Origin: Oscillospiraceae bacterium
GTDB taxonomy: Bacteria; Bacillota; Clostridia; Oscillospirales; Oscillospiraceae
Direction of reading: 5' to 3'
Assembly (NCBI GenBank): GCA_017516925.1
Contig: JAFXAQ010000066.1
Coordinates: 1 to 34,622, forward strand
DNA: 34,622 nt
Shown here: piece after piece, positions 6,487-15,029 of the stretch
Layout: the number at the start of each line of letters is the position of its first letter
Position numbering within the stretch: the first letter of the stretch is position 1
Program-made: the position numbers and the translations under genes
The notes under the pieces: generated by a model
Database searches by the model: none
The model's input: only the letters and a program-made list of their open reading frames with translations
What the model was told of the DNA's origin: nothing

Positions 6487-6537
6487 ATTATACTGGCAAG
6501 GACGGGATTTGTCAAATAAAATACTTTGTGTTATACT
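6487..6537. promoter_or_regulatory. Overlapping divergent promoters with shared -35 region
   Basis: Plus strand (GTPase gene): TTGTCA at 6509-6514, 17 bp, TATACT at 6532-6537. Minus strand (NSS gene): TTGACA at 6515-6510, 17 bp, TATAAT at 6492-6487, a perfect consensus. The two -35 hexamers overlap by five bases. Confidence 0.8.
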
Positions 6538-6567
6538 AGAGCTATTATGGAAAGGAAGGAGCTTTTT

Positions 6568-8487
6568 ATGGGAAACAGGCATTTGAATATAGGGCTGCTT
6601 GCCCATGTGGACAGCGGCAAAACCTCCCTTTCCGAAGCGCTTTTGTATACCGCCGGGGCAAAACGCACCTTGGGACGGGTGGACCACCGGGACGCTTTTC
6701 TGGACACGGAACCCCTGGAGCAGGAACGGGGTATCACCATTTTTTCCAAGCAGGCACGGTTTTCCCGGCAGAATTGGGATATTACGTTGGTGGACACCCC
6801 GGGGCACGGAGATTTTGCCGCAGAAGCGGAACGGGTACTGCCGGTTTTGGATTGCGCCGTGCTGATTATCAGCGGCACCGATGGCATTCAGCCCCACACC
6901 GTAACATTGTGGCAGCTTTTGGAAATGTATCACGTCCCTACCTTTCTTTTTGTGAACAAAATGGATTTGCCGGGCTTGTCCCGGGAAGCGCTGCTTTCTC
7001 AGCTGCAAAGCCGCCTGCATCCCGGCTGTGTGGACTTTACCCAACCGGACGAAGAGAGCATCGCAATGTGCGACGAGGGCTTGCTCGCCTCCTATTTGGA
7101 AAACGGCAGCCTGACCCCGGAACAAATCTCCACAGCCATTGCCGCCCGGCAGGTATTTCCCTGTCTGTTCGGCTCGGCATTGAAATTAGAGGGTATCGAA
7201 GAATTTTTAGACGCTTTGGCAGATTATGCCCCTGTCCAAAATTATGGCGCGGAATTTGGGGCAAGGGTCTATAAAATTTCCCGGGACCCTCAGGGCAACC
7301 GTCTGACCTGGCTGAAAATCACCGGGGGTACCCTTGCGGTACGAAGCCCTCTGGCAGGCGAAAAGGTGGTGCAAATCCGGCTGTATTCCGGGGAGAAATT
7401 TACCGCTGTTGACACAGCCGAAGCCGGTATGCTCTGCGCCGTTACCGGACTTTCCCAGACCTACATTGGACAAGGGCTGGGCACCGAGCCTGACGGAAAA
7501 ACACCTGCGCTGCAGCCGGTGATGACCTACCGGGTAAAGCTGCCCCAGGGGTACGATACTACCCGGGCTGTGGGGATTTTCCGGGAGCTTGCGGAGGAAG
7601 ACCCCCTTCTGCAGGTGCTGTGGGAGGAACGTACAAAGCAGCTGAAGGTGCGGATTATGGGAAAAATCCAGCTGGAAATTCTGGAAAAGCTGCTGTCTCA
7701 GCGGTTTTCTCTGGAGGTCAGCTTCGATAACGGTCAGGTAGTATATTTGGAAACCATTCTCTCGCCGGTGGAGGGTGTGGGGCATTTTGAACCGCTGCGG
7801 CACTATGCAGAAGCCCACATTCTTTTAGAACCTCTGCCCCTTGGCAGCGGCTTGCAATTTGACAGCGTCTGCTCCACCGACAGCCTGCATCCCCAATACC
7901 GCAACCTGATTATGAGCCATATGCGGGAGAAAACCCATTTGGGTGTGCTCACCGGCTCCCCTATCACCGATATGAAGCTGACGCTGGTGGCAGGCAAAGC
8001 CCACGTCAAGCACACCGAAGGCGGCGACTTCCGTCAGGCAACCTACCGGGCAATCCGGCAAGGTCTGATGCGGACAAAGTCCTGTCTGCTGGAGCCCATT
8101 TACAGTTTTATGTTAACCATTCCGCAAAATCTTGTGGGGCGGGCAATGACGGATATTGAAGCAATGGCAGGTCACTGCCAGCTGCCGGAAGCGGTTGGCG
8201 AATTTGTACGGCTTACCGGCACACTGCCTGCTGCCCGGCTGGGAGATTATCCGGAGCAGGTTGCCGCTTATTCCCACGGTCAGGGACAGCTGCAAATATC
8301 CTTTCTGGGCTACGCACCCTGCCACAATCCGGAGGAAGTCATCGCTGCAGCTGCCTACAACCCGGAGGCAGATTTAGAAAACACCCCGGACAGCGTCTTC
8401 TGCGACCACGGCGCAGGGGTAAATGTCAAATGGAACGAAGTGGAAAACTATATGCACATCCCTTATACAACAAAAGCCCCCCTCTGA
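6568..8487 (+). CDS. Tet(M)/EF-G-like ribosomal-protection family GTPase
   Basis: ATG at 6568 follows GGAAGGAG and gives 639 aa, the same length as Tet(M). The G domain is complete: G1 AHVDSGKT (12-19), G2 ERGIT (53-57), G3 DTPGHGDF (76-83), G4 NKMD (130-133). EF-G-like domains II-V follow, ending in the GAGVNVKWNEVENYMH region. This family binds the ribosome in a GTP-dependent way and releases tetracycline, or acts as an EF-G-like factor. Several residues differ from classical Tet(M) as I know it. I would therefore call it a chromosomal Tet(M)-like translation factor rather than a proven resistance gene. Base composition matches its right-hand neighbours, so there is no sign of recent transfer. 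Confidence 0.87.
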   Translation: MGNRHLNIGLLAHVDSGKTSLSEALLYTAGAKRTLGRVDHRDAFLDTEPLEQERGITIFSKQARFSRQNWDITLVDTPGHGDFAAEAERVLPVLDCAVLIISGTDGIQPHTVTLWQLLEMYHVPTFLFVNKMDLPGLSREALLSQLQSRLHPGCVDFTQPDEESIAMCDEGLLASYLENGSLTPEQISTAIAARQVFPCLFGSALKLEGIEEFLDALADYAPVQNYGAEFGARVYKISRDPQGNRLTWLKITGGTLAVRSPLAGEKVVQIRLYSGEKFTAVDTAEAGMLCAVTGLSQTYIGQGLGTEPDGKTPALQPVMTYRVKLPQGYDTTRAVGIFRELAEEDPLLQVLWEERTKQLKVRIMGKIQLEILEKLLSQRFSLEVSFDNGQVVYLETILSPVEGVGHFEPLRHYAEAHILLEPLPLGSGLQFDSVCSTDSLHPQYRNLIMSHMREKTHLGVLTGSPITDMKLTLVAGKAHVKHTEGGDFRQATYRAIRQGLMRTKSCLLEPIYSFMLTIPQNLVGRAMTDIEAMAGHCQLPEAVGEFVRLTGTLPAARLGDYPEQVAAYSHGQGQLQISFLGYAPCHNPEEVIAAAAYNPEADLENTPDSVFCDHGAGVNVKWNEVENYMHIPYTTKAPL

Positions 8488-8657
8488 AGAGCAATGCCAT
8501 TAAGTTTAGACCGTCATTGCGAGGACCCCGAGCGAAGTCGAAGGGGACGTGGTAATCCGTAATATCCTTTGAGAAACGGATTCCCACGGCTGCTGCGCAG
8601 CCTCGGAATGACCGAGTATTGTTAACTTAATGACATTGCCTCAACAGAGGGGGCTTT
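8474..8657. terminator. Terminator of the GTPase gene, split by a foldback insert
   Basis: AAAGCCCCCCTCTG (8474-8487, covering the last codons and stop) pairs imperfectly with CAGAGGGGGCTTT near 8645-8657. The pairing arms are now about 157 bp apart because the foldback element 8491-8639 sits in the loop. Confidence 0.55.
8491..8639. mobile_element. Foldback MITE-like repeat, about 150 bp
   Basis: The ends GCAATGCCATTAAGTTTA and GTTAACTTAATGACATTGC are inverted repeats. Inner pairs are GTCATTGCGAGG / CCTCGGAATGAC and CGTGGTAATCCGT / ACGGATTCCCACG. Dispersed repeats with the text CCCCGAGCGAAGTCGAAGGG are, to my knowledge, common in gut Clostridia. There is no coding capacity, and the gap 8488-8662 contains nothing else. 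Confidence 0.72.
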
Positions 8658-8662
8658 GCATT

Positions 8663-10336
8663 TTAATCGATGGGTGTTTCTTCTTGCTGCTGTGTTTTCC
8701 GTTTCTTCATTTCCACAACGCCCAGCACTGTCACGCAAACCGCAAGCAGCGCTGTGACACCTACAGCAATCAGCAAAACATACTGATTTTCCGGTTGCTC
8801 TGCTTCTTTTGTTTGCGCCGCAACCGTTACAGGCTCCGTGGTGACTTCCGTCACCGGCTGGGTGGTAGGTTGGGTCATTGGCTCTGTAGCGGGTTCCGTT
8901 TCCACAGCGGTAGTTTCTGCCACCAGCGGCACAAACGGCACATCCAGGTCGCAAACAGCGAGGGTCTGCAGGCTTTCCAGCTCCGCCGTCAGGGTCTTGC
9001 CCTCCACTGTGGCTTCCAGCATTTCCACCGCATCTGCTGACACAGCATACAGCGCTATGTTGGTTCCCAAATCCTCCGGGATTTCCATTTCCAGCGTAAA
9101 CTTGCCCGCCGGAGCTACCGCCTCACCTCCAGCCTCGGCAACCATATCATAGGCCGCAAAGCTGCCGGTTACCTCCTGCAGCGCAAGCTGCAGCTGCGCG
9201 TCTTCCACCTGCGCAATCCGGATTTCCGTGTTTTTTGCGAATACCTTTTCCTTGGCTGTGAGGGTAATCCCGGTGGCTTCATCACAGTAGGCGCAAAGGA
9301 ATTTGGTCTGCTTCACCTTCTGACAGCGGCTGCAGGTTTTTTCCGTAATGCCGGCAGCGTAAATGGTTGCTTCCTGAACCGCCACTGTTTTACCGTAGTC
9401 ATGCCCCAGAGCCTTAAGCTTTTTTGTCTTTGCTTTTCCGCAGACTGCGCAGAGGCTTTCCTCCTTGCCCTTTTGGGTGCAGGTGGCTTCCTGGGTCACC
9501 GTCCAGTCCCCATAGGTATGGTCATCGGTTTTGGCAATAGCCTCCTCCCTGGTTTTTCCGCAGGCAAGGCAGGTGTAGACCTTTATGCCACTTTCCAAGC
9601 AGGTTGCGTTTTGCGTGATGGCGCCAGCGTCCCAGCTGTGGTAGGCGCCCCCTGATGTGCAGGGCACAGGCTGCTTTGACTGCATGGAGCCTGCGGCAAA
9701 ATAGCTGGTTTTCGGCTGGACAATCAGAGATGGGCGGCTATTATAAATATTGGAGCCGGAGCCCCGTGTCCAAGCCTCCCTGCGAATGGCAATCAGACCC
9801 TTTCCGTCACCGTTGCCATCTACATATGTAATGTACTGTTCATCGTATTGCAGCACGATGATGGAGTGATTCCCCTCCCGGATATACACCGCCGCATCGT
9901 TCCGGACACCCCACTTGACAAAATTCTGATACGTGATTTTTCCGGTGGCTTTCACCCGCTGGTGGTTGCCGTTGACACTGTCGTGGGGGCTGAAGCCGTC
10001 ATAGAATTTGCCATAAAAGGCATTGGCATAGGCAAAGCAGGAGGTACCTGCGTGCCCCTCTGCCCAATACTGGTACTTGCCGTTGTTGGGGACATTGCGG
10101 GTGCCCAGAGCAGCATTGACCAGTTGGGTCTTGGCTTTGTCCACATACAAGCCGATATCCCCGGCAAACATACTGTCCAGCTTTGCCGCAATGGAGGATA
10201 TGGCAGAAAACTCACTGCCGGAAACGCTGCTTGCGCTGGTCACGATTCCCGTGCCTGCAGGCAGCGCCGCAAATGCCGGCATTGCCAATGAGAAAATGAT
10301 ACAAACCGTCAAAAGACCGATAAGCCATTTTTTCAT
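8663..10336 (-). CDS. Exported cysteine-peptidase-like surface protein with CxxC repeats and C-terminal anchor
   Basis: The start is ATG at 10336 (MKKWL), preceded by a GGGGGGAG site; an 18-codon upstream extension is less likely. Residues 1-23 form a signal peptide ending AMPAFA. Residues about 90-175 resemble an NlpC/P60- or CHAP-type fold: candidate nucleophile Cys100 in HAGTSCFAYANAF, His157 in GNHSIIVLQYD, and an Asp/Asn near 173. Two to three CxxC/His modules follow (CLACGK, CAVCGK, CSRCQK, each with an ATC-G and GHxY pattern), typical of Clostridial surface proteins. A region without named motifs, a Thr/Glu/Pro-rich linker and a C-terminal TM helix with a KKRK tail complete it. It may hydrolyse peptidoglycan or peptides at the cell surface. 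The catalytic assignment is an inference. Confidence 0.75.
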   Translation of the reverse strand: MKKWLIGLLTVCIIFSLAMPAFAALPAGTGIVTSASSVSGSEFSAISSIAAKLDSMFAGDIGLYVDKAKTQLVNAALGTRNVPNNGKYQYWAEGHAGTSCFAYANAFYGKFYDGFSPHDSVNGNHQRVKATGKITYQNFVKWGVRNDAAVYIREGNHSIIVLQYDEQYITYVDGNGDGKGLIAIRREAWTRGSGSNIYNSRPSLIVQPKTSYFAAGSMQSKQPVPCTSGGAYHSWDAGAITQNATCLESGIKVYTCLACGKTREEAIAKTDDHTYGDWTVTQEATCTQKGKEESLCAVCGKAKTKKLKALGHDYGKTVAVQEATIYAAGITEKTCSRCQKVKQTKFLCAYCDEATGITLTAKEKVFAKNTEIRIAQVEDAQLQLALQEVTGSFAAYDMVAEAGGEAVAPAGKFTLEMEIPEDLGTNIALYAVSADAVEMLEATVEGKTLTAELESLQTLAVCDLDVPFVPLVAETTAVETEPATEPMTQPTTQPVTEVTTEPVTVAAQTKEAEQPENQYVLLIAVGVTALLAVCVTVLGVVEMKKRKTQQQEETPID

Positions 10337-10393
10337 TTTTCTCCCCCCTTCTTTTTCTATCACTTTACCACAGACTGCACAAATTCGCAAGTA

Positions 10394-10422
10394 TTGTCAA
10401 ATGGATAATTTTGTTATATAAT
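10394..10422 (+). promoter_or_regulatory. Sigma-A promoter of the psiE-like gene
   Basis: -35 TTGTCA (10394-10399), 17-bp spacer, -10 TATAAT (10417-10422). A weaker minus-strand promoter for the surface protein (TTGCGA then TAAAGT, 17 bp apart) starts close by. Confidence 0.75.
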
Positions 10423-10456
10423 GGGGACATCCTAATTTTCTAAGGAGGGCCTGTCC

Positions 10457-10906
10457 GTGCCAAACCACACTCACGACCCCAAATTAAAAGAACGTATCCA
10501 GAAGCAGGAAAAGCGGGACCACCGGGTTGAGCATATCTTCCGTCGGATTTTGCACACCATTGAGCGATTGATTGCTGCGGTAACGCTGCTGGTGCTGCTG
10601 TTTTCTCTGGGGCTGGAGGTTTATAAAATCTTAACCACCGCCAATTATCTGGCAAACAGCAGTACATATCTGCACAATGTGCTGACCATCGTGGTGGGTC
10701 TGGAATTTGTCAGAATGCTCATTGACACCACCCCGGCAAGCATTCTGGAGGTGCTGACCGTGGCTATCACCCGCCACGTCATTTTGAGCCACGACGACCC
10801 CTGGAGCAATGTGGCCTGCGTTACCTGCATTGCAGGACTTTTCGCCATCCGTCGTTTCCTCATCCGCCGCACAGAGCTGAAAGAAGAAATGGTCGAGCAA
10901 GAATAA
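10457..10906 (+). CDS. PsiE-like small membrane protein
   Basis: The start is GTG at 10457 with AAGGAGGG 7 bases upstream. The 149-aa product has a charged N-terminus (about 35 residues) and four hydrophobic segments. The VGLEFVRMLID and VAITRHVILSHDDPW stretches recall the FEFIALI and AIVRLIIVDH regions of PsiE, the phosphate-starvation-inducible protein of E. coli. The function of PsiE proteins is unknown. The gene is single, with its own promoter, and converges on thrC through a shared hairpin. Confidence 0.72.
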   Translation: MPNHTHDPKLKERIQKQEKRDHRVEHIFRRILHTIERLIAAVTLLVLLFSLGLEVYKILTTANYLANSSTYLHNVLTIVVGLEFVRMLIDTTPASILEVLTVAITRHVILSHDDPWSNVACVTCIAGLFAIRRFLIRRTELKEEMVEQE

Positions 10907-10910
10907 TTAA

Positions 10911-10943
10911 AAGGAGCTGTCCCGGATTTTGGGACAGCTCCTT
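10911..10943. terminator. Bidirectional terminator between psiE-like gene and thrC
   Basis: A 13-bp stem AAGGAGCTGTCCC / GGGACAGCTCCTT with a 7-nt loop lies between the two convergent stop codons. Confidence 0.85.
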
Positions 10944-10952
10944 ATGGTTTGA

Positions 10953-12389
10953 TTACAGCGCTTCCACGAAGGCAAGCATTTTGTCTTTGGGGATGACGGT
11001 GGTATGCAGCTCTTTTTTCTGCTGCAAGCCTTGCAGGTTCCCGGGGACAGGTACACCGGTCAGCTTAGAAAGATAGTCCATCTGCTGGAATTCATCCATT
11101 TCCGCCACATCCTCCAAGGCAGACAGCACTGCTGCCGGGAACTTATAGGGAGATGCGGTGGACAGCACCACCATGGGGGCAGTATCCCCGGTTGCTGCCA
11201 CGTAATCTTCTGCCACTGCCCAGCCGGCGGCGGTGTGGGTGTCGCAGAGGTATTTCTGCTCCCGCCAGACCTTGCCGATGGTTTCCCGGGTCTTTGCGTC
11301 GTCGCAGTAGCCAGCCCAGAATTCCTCCTGAATTGCCTTTTTCAGGTTTTCAGGTACCCTATAGAAGCCTTCCTTGTTCAGGCTTCCCATCAGGCTTGCC
11401 ACCAAATCGGTATCCTCGCTCATCAGGTACAAAAGGCGCTCCAGATTGGAGGAAACCAGAATGTCCATAGAGGGAGAAATGGTCTTGTGCAAGGGTCTGC
11501 GGCGGTCATAAGTTCCGCTTTCAATAAAGTCCGTCAGCACGTTATTGGCATTGGAGGCACAAATCAGCTTGCCAACAGGAAGACCCAGCTTCTTGGCAAG
11601 GTAGCCTGCCAGAATGTCGCCGAAGTTTCCGGTGGGAACGCTGAAGTTCACCTTGTCACCCATTTGAATTTGCCCACGGCGCAAAAGGTCTGCATAAGCC
11701 TTGAAATAATAAGTAATCTGGGGCGCCAGACGACCGATGTTAATGGAATTGGCGGTGGACAAGCGCTTGCCGGGAACACCGGAGGCAAAGAGGTTTTTCA
11801 CGCCGGTCTGGGCATCGTCAAAGTTACCCTCCACGGCGCAAACGTGGACATTATTGCCCTCCTGGGTGACCATTTGCGCCCGCTGCACCCTGGACACACC
11901 GCCGTCAGGATAGAACACACAAATGCCTACCCCGGGCACATCCGCAAAGCCAGCCAATGCCGCCTTGCCGGTATCGCCGGAGGTGGCGGTGAGTATCATA
12001 ATTTCTTCATCCATACCCTTGAGGGTTTTTGCCTTGGTCAGAAGCTGGGGCAGCATACAAAGGGCTACGTCCTTAAAGGCTGAGGTAGGTCCCCGGAACA
12101 GCTCCAGAACCGTGAATTTGCCGGTGTCTACCGTGGGAGTCAGCTCGTCTGTTTCAAACTTTCCGGTGTAGGCATTGCCCACCAGCGTCCGCATATCCGG
12201 AATATCCGGAAGCATTGCGCCAATGAGCCGGGCTGCCATATCCATGGTATTTTCCTGCAAACAGGCTGCCACATCCACCCGGGGCAGCTGCTCCGGCACA
12301 TATAAGCCCCCATCCGGCGCCAGACCGTTCAGCACCGCCTGGGCGCTGTCTGCAATATTTTCCTTGGAGCGTGTAGAGTGATAAAGCAT
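10953..12389 (-). CDS. thrC: Threonine synthase
   Basis: The start is ATG at 12389 (MLYHSTRSK), preceded by GAGAGGAAATT; the open frame upstream of it overlaps the hom promoter region. The 478-aa product is PLP-dependent and converts O-phosphohomoserine to threonine. The Schiff-base lysine is Lys106 in GPTSAFKDVAL. The LTATSGDTGKAALAGF phosphate-binding loop and a TANSINIGRL motif are present. Length and N-terminal STR-type motif match the long (class I) threonine synthases. It lies divergent to hom-lysC-asd; homoserine kinase (thrB) is not in the window. Confidence 0.96.
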   Translation of the reverse strand: MLYHSTRSKENIADSAQAVLNGLAPDGGLYVPEQLPRVDVAACLQENTMDMAARLIGAMLPDIPDMRTLVGNAYTGKFETDELTPTVDTGKFTVLELFRGPTSAFKDVALCMLPQLLTKAKTLKGMDEEIMILTATSGDTGKAALAGFADVPGVGICVFYPDGGVSRVQRAQMVTQEGNNVHVCAVEGNFDDAQTGVKNLFASGVPGKRLSTANSINIGRLAPQITYYFKAYADLLRRGQIQMGDKVNFSVPTGNFGDILAGYLAKKLGLPVGKLICASNANNVLTDFIESGTYDRRRPLHKTISPSMDILVSSNLERLLYLMSEDTDLVASLMGSLNKEGFYRVPENLKKAIQEEFWAGYCDDAKTRETIGKVWREQKYLCDTHTAAGWAVAEDYVAATGDTAPMVVLSTASPYKFPAAVLSALEDVAEMDEFQQMDYLSKLTGVPVPGNLQGLQQKKELHTTVIPKDKMLAFVEAL

Positions 12390-12465
12390 AATTTCCTCTC
12401 TTTTCTTGCCAAAAAGCACAAAAACAGGCATAAAAAAATACCTATCTCTTGTTTTCTTAGCGGTA

Positions 12466-12494
12466 TTGCATTTTTTGTAGGTATATGATATACT
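12466..12494 (+). promoter_or_regulatory. Sigma-A promoter of hom-lysC-asd
   Basis: -35 TTGCAT (12466-12471), 17-bp spacer, -10 TATACT (12489-12494). A possible thrC promoter on the minus strand (TTGCTT, 17 bp, TATCAT) overlaps its -10. I see no T-box or lysine riboswitch in the short leader. Confidence 0.7.
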
Positions 12495-12565
12495 GTTTCC
12501 GGTAAAAAAGCAAGTGTTTTCCGCCAAGGGGCAAGACATAAAAACGATGAGCGAGGTTGCAAAGA

Positions 12566-13690
12566 ATGAATATTGGACTTTTGGGATTTGGTGTCGTTGG
12601 CAGAGGCGTATATGACCTGACCGCCGAGCGCAGCGATATGCAGGTGAAGAAAGTGGTGTGTCTGGAGGAAATCAACCTGCCGGACGCAGAGGTTACAAAG
12701 GATTTCCAGTCTGTGCTGGAGGACAAGAGCATTGACACGGTGATTGAAGCTATGGGCGGTCTGCACCCGGCTTACGAGTTTGTCAAGGCTGCCATTGAGG
12801 CAGGCAAAAATATTGTCACCTCCAACAAGGCTTTGGTTGCTACATTTTACGATGAGCTGATTCCCCTGGCAAAGGAAAAGGGTGTGCAGTTCCGCTGCAC
12901 CGCTGCAGTCGGCGGCGGCATTGGCTGGCTCAGCGAGCTGGAGCGCGCCCGCCGCATTCAGAAAATCGAGCAGGTTGGCGGCATTATGAACGGCACCTGC
13001 AACTATATTCTTGATTCTATGACCCGGCTCAGCCTGGGCTATGACGAGGCGCTGAAGCAGGCCCAGGCTTTGGGTTACGCAGAGGCCAATCCCACCACCG
13101 ACGTGGATGGCATTGACACCTGGCACAAGCTGATTTTGTCCTCCAACATTGCCTTCGGCATCAGTGTCGAGCACGATAGCGTTCCCGCAGCCGGTATCCG
13201 CCATATTCAGGCGCAGGATGTTAAGAATTTTGCAGAACACAACTTGGTGTGTAAGCTGGTTTCCACCGGCATTTACGACGGCAGCAAGCTGTCTGCCTTT
13301 GTGCAGCCCACCTTGTTCCGTCAGGGTGAGCCGGAAGCTGCTGTCACTGCCAACTATAACCTGATTACCCTCATTGGCAGCGCCTCCGGACGTATGAGCT
13401 TCTACGGTCAGGGCGCAGGTCGTTACCCCACCGCATATAATGTGGTGCAGGACTGCGCAGACGTGCTGGCGCAGAAGGGCTTCTACAGTCCCTACGGCGG
13501 CAAGGTATCTGCTGACAACAGTCTGACCCGTCAGTTCTATATCCGGGGCGACAAGGACCCTTGGCTGGATGAAAACACCCAAGAAACCTGGGGTAACGCA
13601 GTCGTTACCAAGCCCGTGTCCGTGGCCGCCATGCATAAGTGGCTGCAAAACCATCCCGGAACTTTCCTGGCTGCGCTGCCCACTGAATAA
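12566..13690 (+). CDS. hom: Homoserine dehydrogenase
   Basis: ATG at 12566 is chosen because GAGG lies 9 bases upstream; an in-frame TTG at 12557 overlaps that site. The 374-aa product starts with the Rossmann motif GFGVVGRG (7-14), contains SNKALVA, the catalytic-domain motif GGIMNGTCNYIL, and the substrate region YAEANPTTDVDGIDTWHK. It reduces aspartate semialdehyde to homoserine. It is shorter than the 430-aa enzymes with a C-terminal ACT domain, and I see none, so feedback by threonine through ACT is not expected. It is the first gene of the operon, 12 bp before lysC. Confidence 0.95.
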   Translation: MNIGLLGFGVVGRGVYDLTAERSDMQVKKVVCLEEINLPDAEVTKDFQSVLEDKSIDTVIEAMGGLHPAYEFVKAAIEAGKNIVTSNKALVATFYDELIPLAKEKGVQFRCTAAVGGGIGWLSELERARRIQKIEQVGGIMNGTCNYILDSMTRLSLGYDEALKQAQALGYAEANPTTDVDGIDTWHKLILSSNIAFGISVEHDSVPAAGIRHIQAQDVKNFAEHNLVCKLVSTGIYDGSKLSAFVQPTLFRQGEPEAAVTANYNLITLIGSASGRMSFYGQGAGRYPTAYNVVQDCADVLAQKGFYSPYGGKVSADNSLTRQFYIRGDKDPWLDENTQETWGNAVVTKPVSVAAMHKWLQNHPGTFLAALPTE

Positions 13691-13702
13691 AGGAGTTTTT
13701 CT

Positions 13703-15019
13703 ATGCTGAAAGTAACAAAATTTGGCGGTTCTTCTATGGCCGATGCCGGTCAGTACCGCAAGGTCAGAGATATTATTCTGGCTGACCCGGAGCGAAAGGT
13801 TGTCATCGTTTCCGCCGCCGGCAAGCGTTATTCCGACGACCATAAGCTGACAGACCTTCTGTATCTGTGCCACGCCCACACCAAGTACGGCGTTGCTTGC
13901 GACCCCATTTTCGATATGATTACCTCCCGGTACATTGAAATCCGGAATGAATTGGGTCTGCAGGTAGATTTGGAAAGTGAATTTGCCATGCTGAAAAAGC
14001 GGCTGGACGCAAAAGAGGTTTCCGAGGATGAGCTGGCAAGCCGGGGCGAGTATTACTCCGCCAAGCTGATGGCAGCATTCCTGGACTTTGAATTTGTGGA
14101 CGCGGCGGACTGGATTGTTTTCAATATGGACGGCACCGTGGATAAGGAAGTCTCCTATGCCGCCCTGAAAAAACTGGGTCACGGCAAGGGCATTGTCATT
14201 CCCGGCTTCTACGGCGCCATGCCCGACGGCAGAATCCGTACCTTCTCCCGGGGCGGCAGTGATATCACCGGCGCTTTGGCAGCGGCTGCGCTGGATGCAA
14301 CCGTCTATGAAAACTGGACCGACGTTTCCGGTATCCTGATGGCGGACCCCCGGATTGTGGATAATCCCCAGCCTATTCCCGAGGTTACTTATGACGAGCT
14401 GCGAGAGCTGAGCTATGCAGGCGCTCAGGTGCTTCACGAGGGTACCATCCAGCCCGTTCGGGAAAAGGGCATCCCGGTCAATATCCGTAACACCAATGAA
14501 CCTGAGGCGCGCGGCACCTTCATTCAGGAGGATTTCGAAACTGAGACCGACCCGGACCGGATTATCACCGGCATCACCGGCAAGAAGGATTTCTCCATCA
14601 TCACCATGTTCAAGCGCGGTATGACCAGCCAGGTAGGTGTCCTGCGGAAGGTGCTGTCTGTGCTGGAAAAGCGGGGCATTTCCGTGGACTTTGTGCCCAA
14701 CGGCATTGACAACGTATCTTTGGTTGTCCGCACAGAGGCGATTTCCAAGCATCTATACACCATTATGTCCCAGATTGAGCAGGATGTACAGCCGGACCGG
14801 CTGGAGGTTCTGGACAACATCTCCGTCATCGCCGCCGTGGGTCACCGGATGGCCTTCCGTCCCGGTGTTTCCGGTAAGATTTTCGCCGCTTTGGGTGAAG
14901 CGGGCATTAACATTCGTATGATTAACCAGGGTCCGGATGAGCTGAATATCATCTTCGGTGTGGACAACAAGGACTTCGCCGATGCCATCCGGGTTCTGTA
15001 TAACAGCTTTGTAAAGTGA
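13703..15019 (+). CDS. lysC: Aspartate kinase
   Basis: ATG at 13703 follows AAAGGAG. The 438-aa product carries the kinase signature KFGGSS (6-11) and the GRGGSD-like FSRGGSDITGA motif. Two ACT domains occupy the C-terminal third (FSIITMFKRGMTSQVGVLRK and VIAAVGHRMAFRPGVSGK). It phosphorylates aspartate, the entry step to Lys, Thr and Met. The ACT pair is the probable feedback site. It is followed after 10 bp by asd. Confidence 0.96.
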   Translation: MLKVTKFGGSSMADAGQYRKVRDIILADPERKVVIVSAAGKRYSDDHKLTDLLYLCHAHTKYGVACDPIFDMITSRYIEIRNELGLQVDLESEFAMLKKRLDAKEVSEDELASRGEYYSAKLMAAFLDFEFVDAADWIVFNMDGTVDKEVSYAALKKLGHGKGIVIPGFYGAMPDGRIRTFSRGGSDITGALAAAALDATVYENWTDVSGILMADPRIVDNPQPIPEVTYDELRELSYAGAQVLHEGTIQPVREKGIPVNIRNTNEPEARGTFIQEDFETETDPDRIITGITGKKDFSIITMFKRGMTSQVGVLRKVLSVLEKRGISVDFVPNGIDNVSLVVRTEAISKHLYTIMSQIEQDVQPDRLEVLDNISVIAAVGHRMAFRPGVSGKIFAALGEAGINIRMINQGPDELNIIFGVDNKDFADAIRVLYNSFVK

Positions 15020-15029
15020 GGGGTTCCAA

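Noticed and set aside
12390-12565. T-box or lysine riboswitch between thrC and hom
   Set aside because: Only promoter elements and short leaders fit. I found no T-box sequence (TGGNACCGCG-like) and no terminator/antiterminator pair.
12329-14752. Minus-strand open frame of 807 codons opposite hom and lysC
   Set aside because: It covers two well-recognised plus-strand enzymes and the thrC leader, has no binding site and no protein family features.
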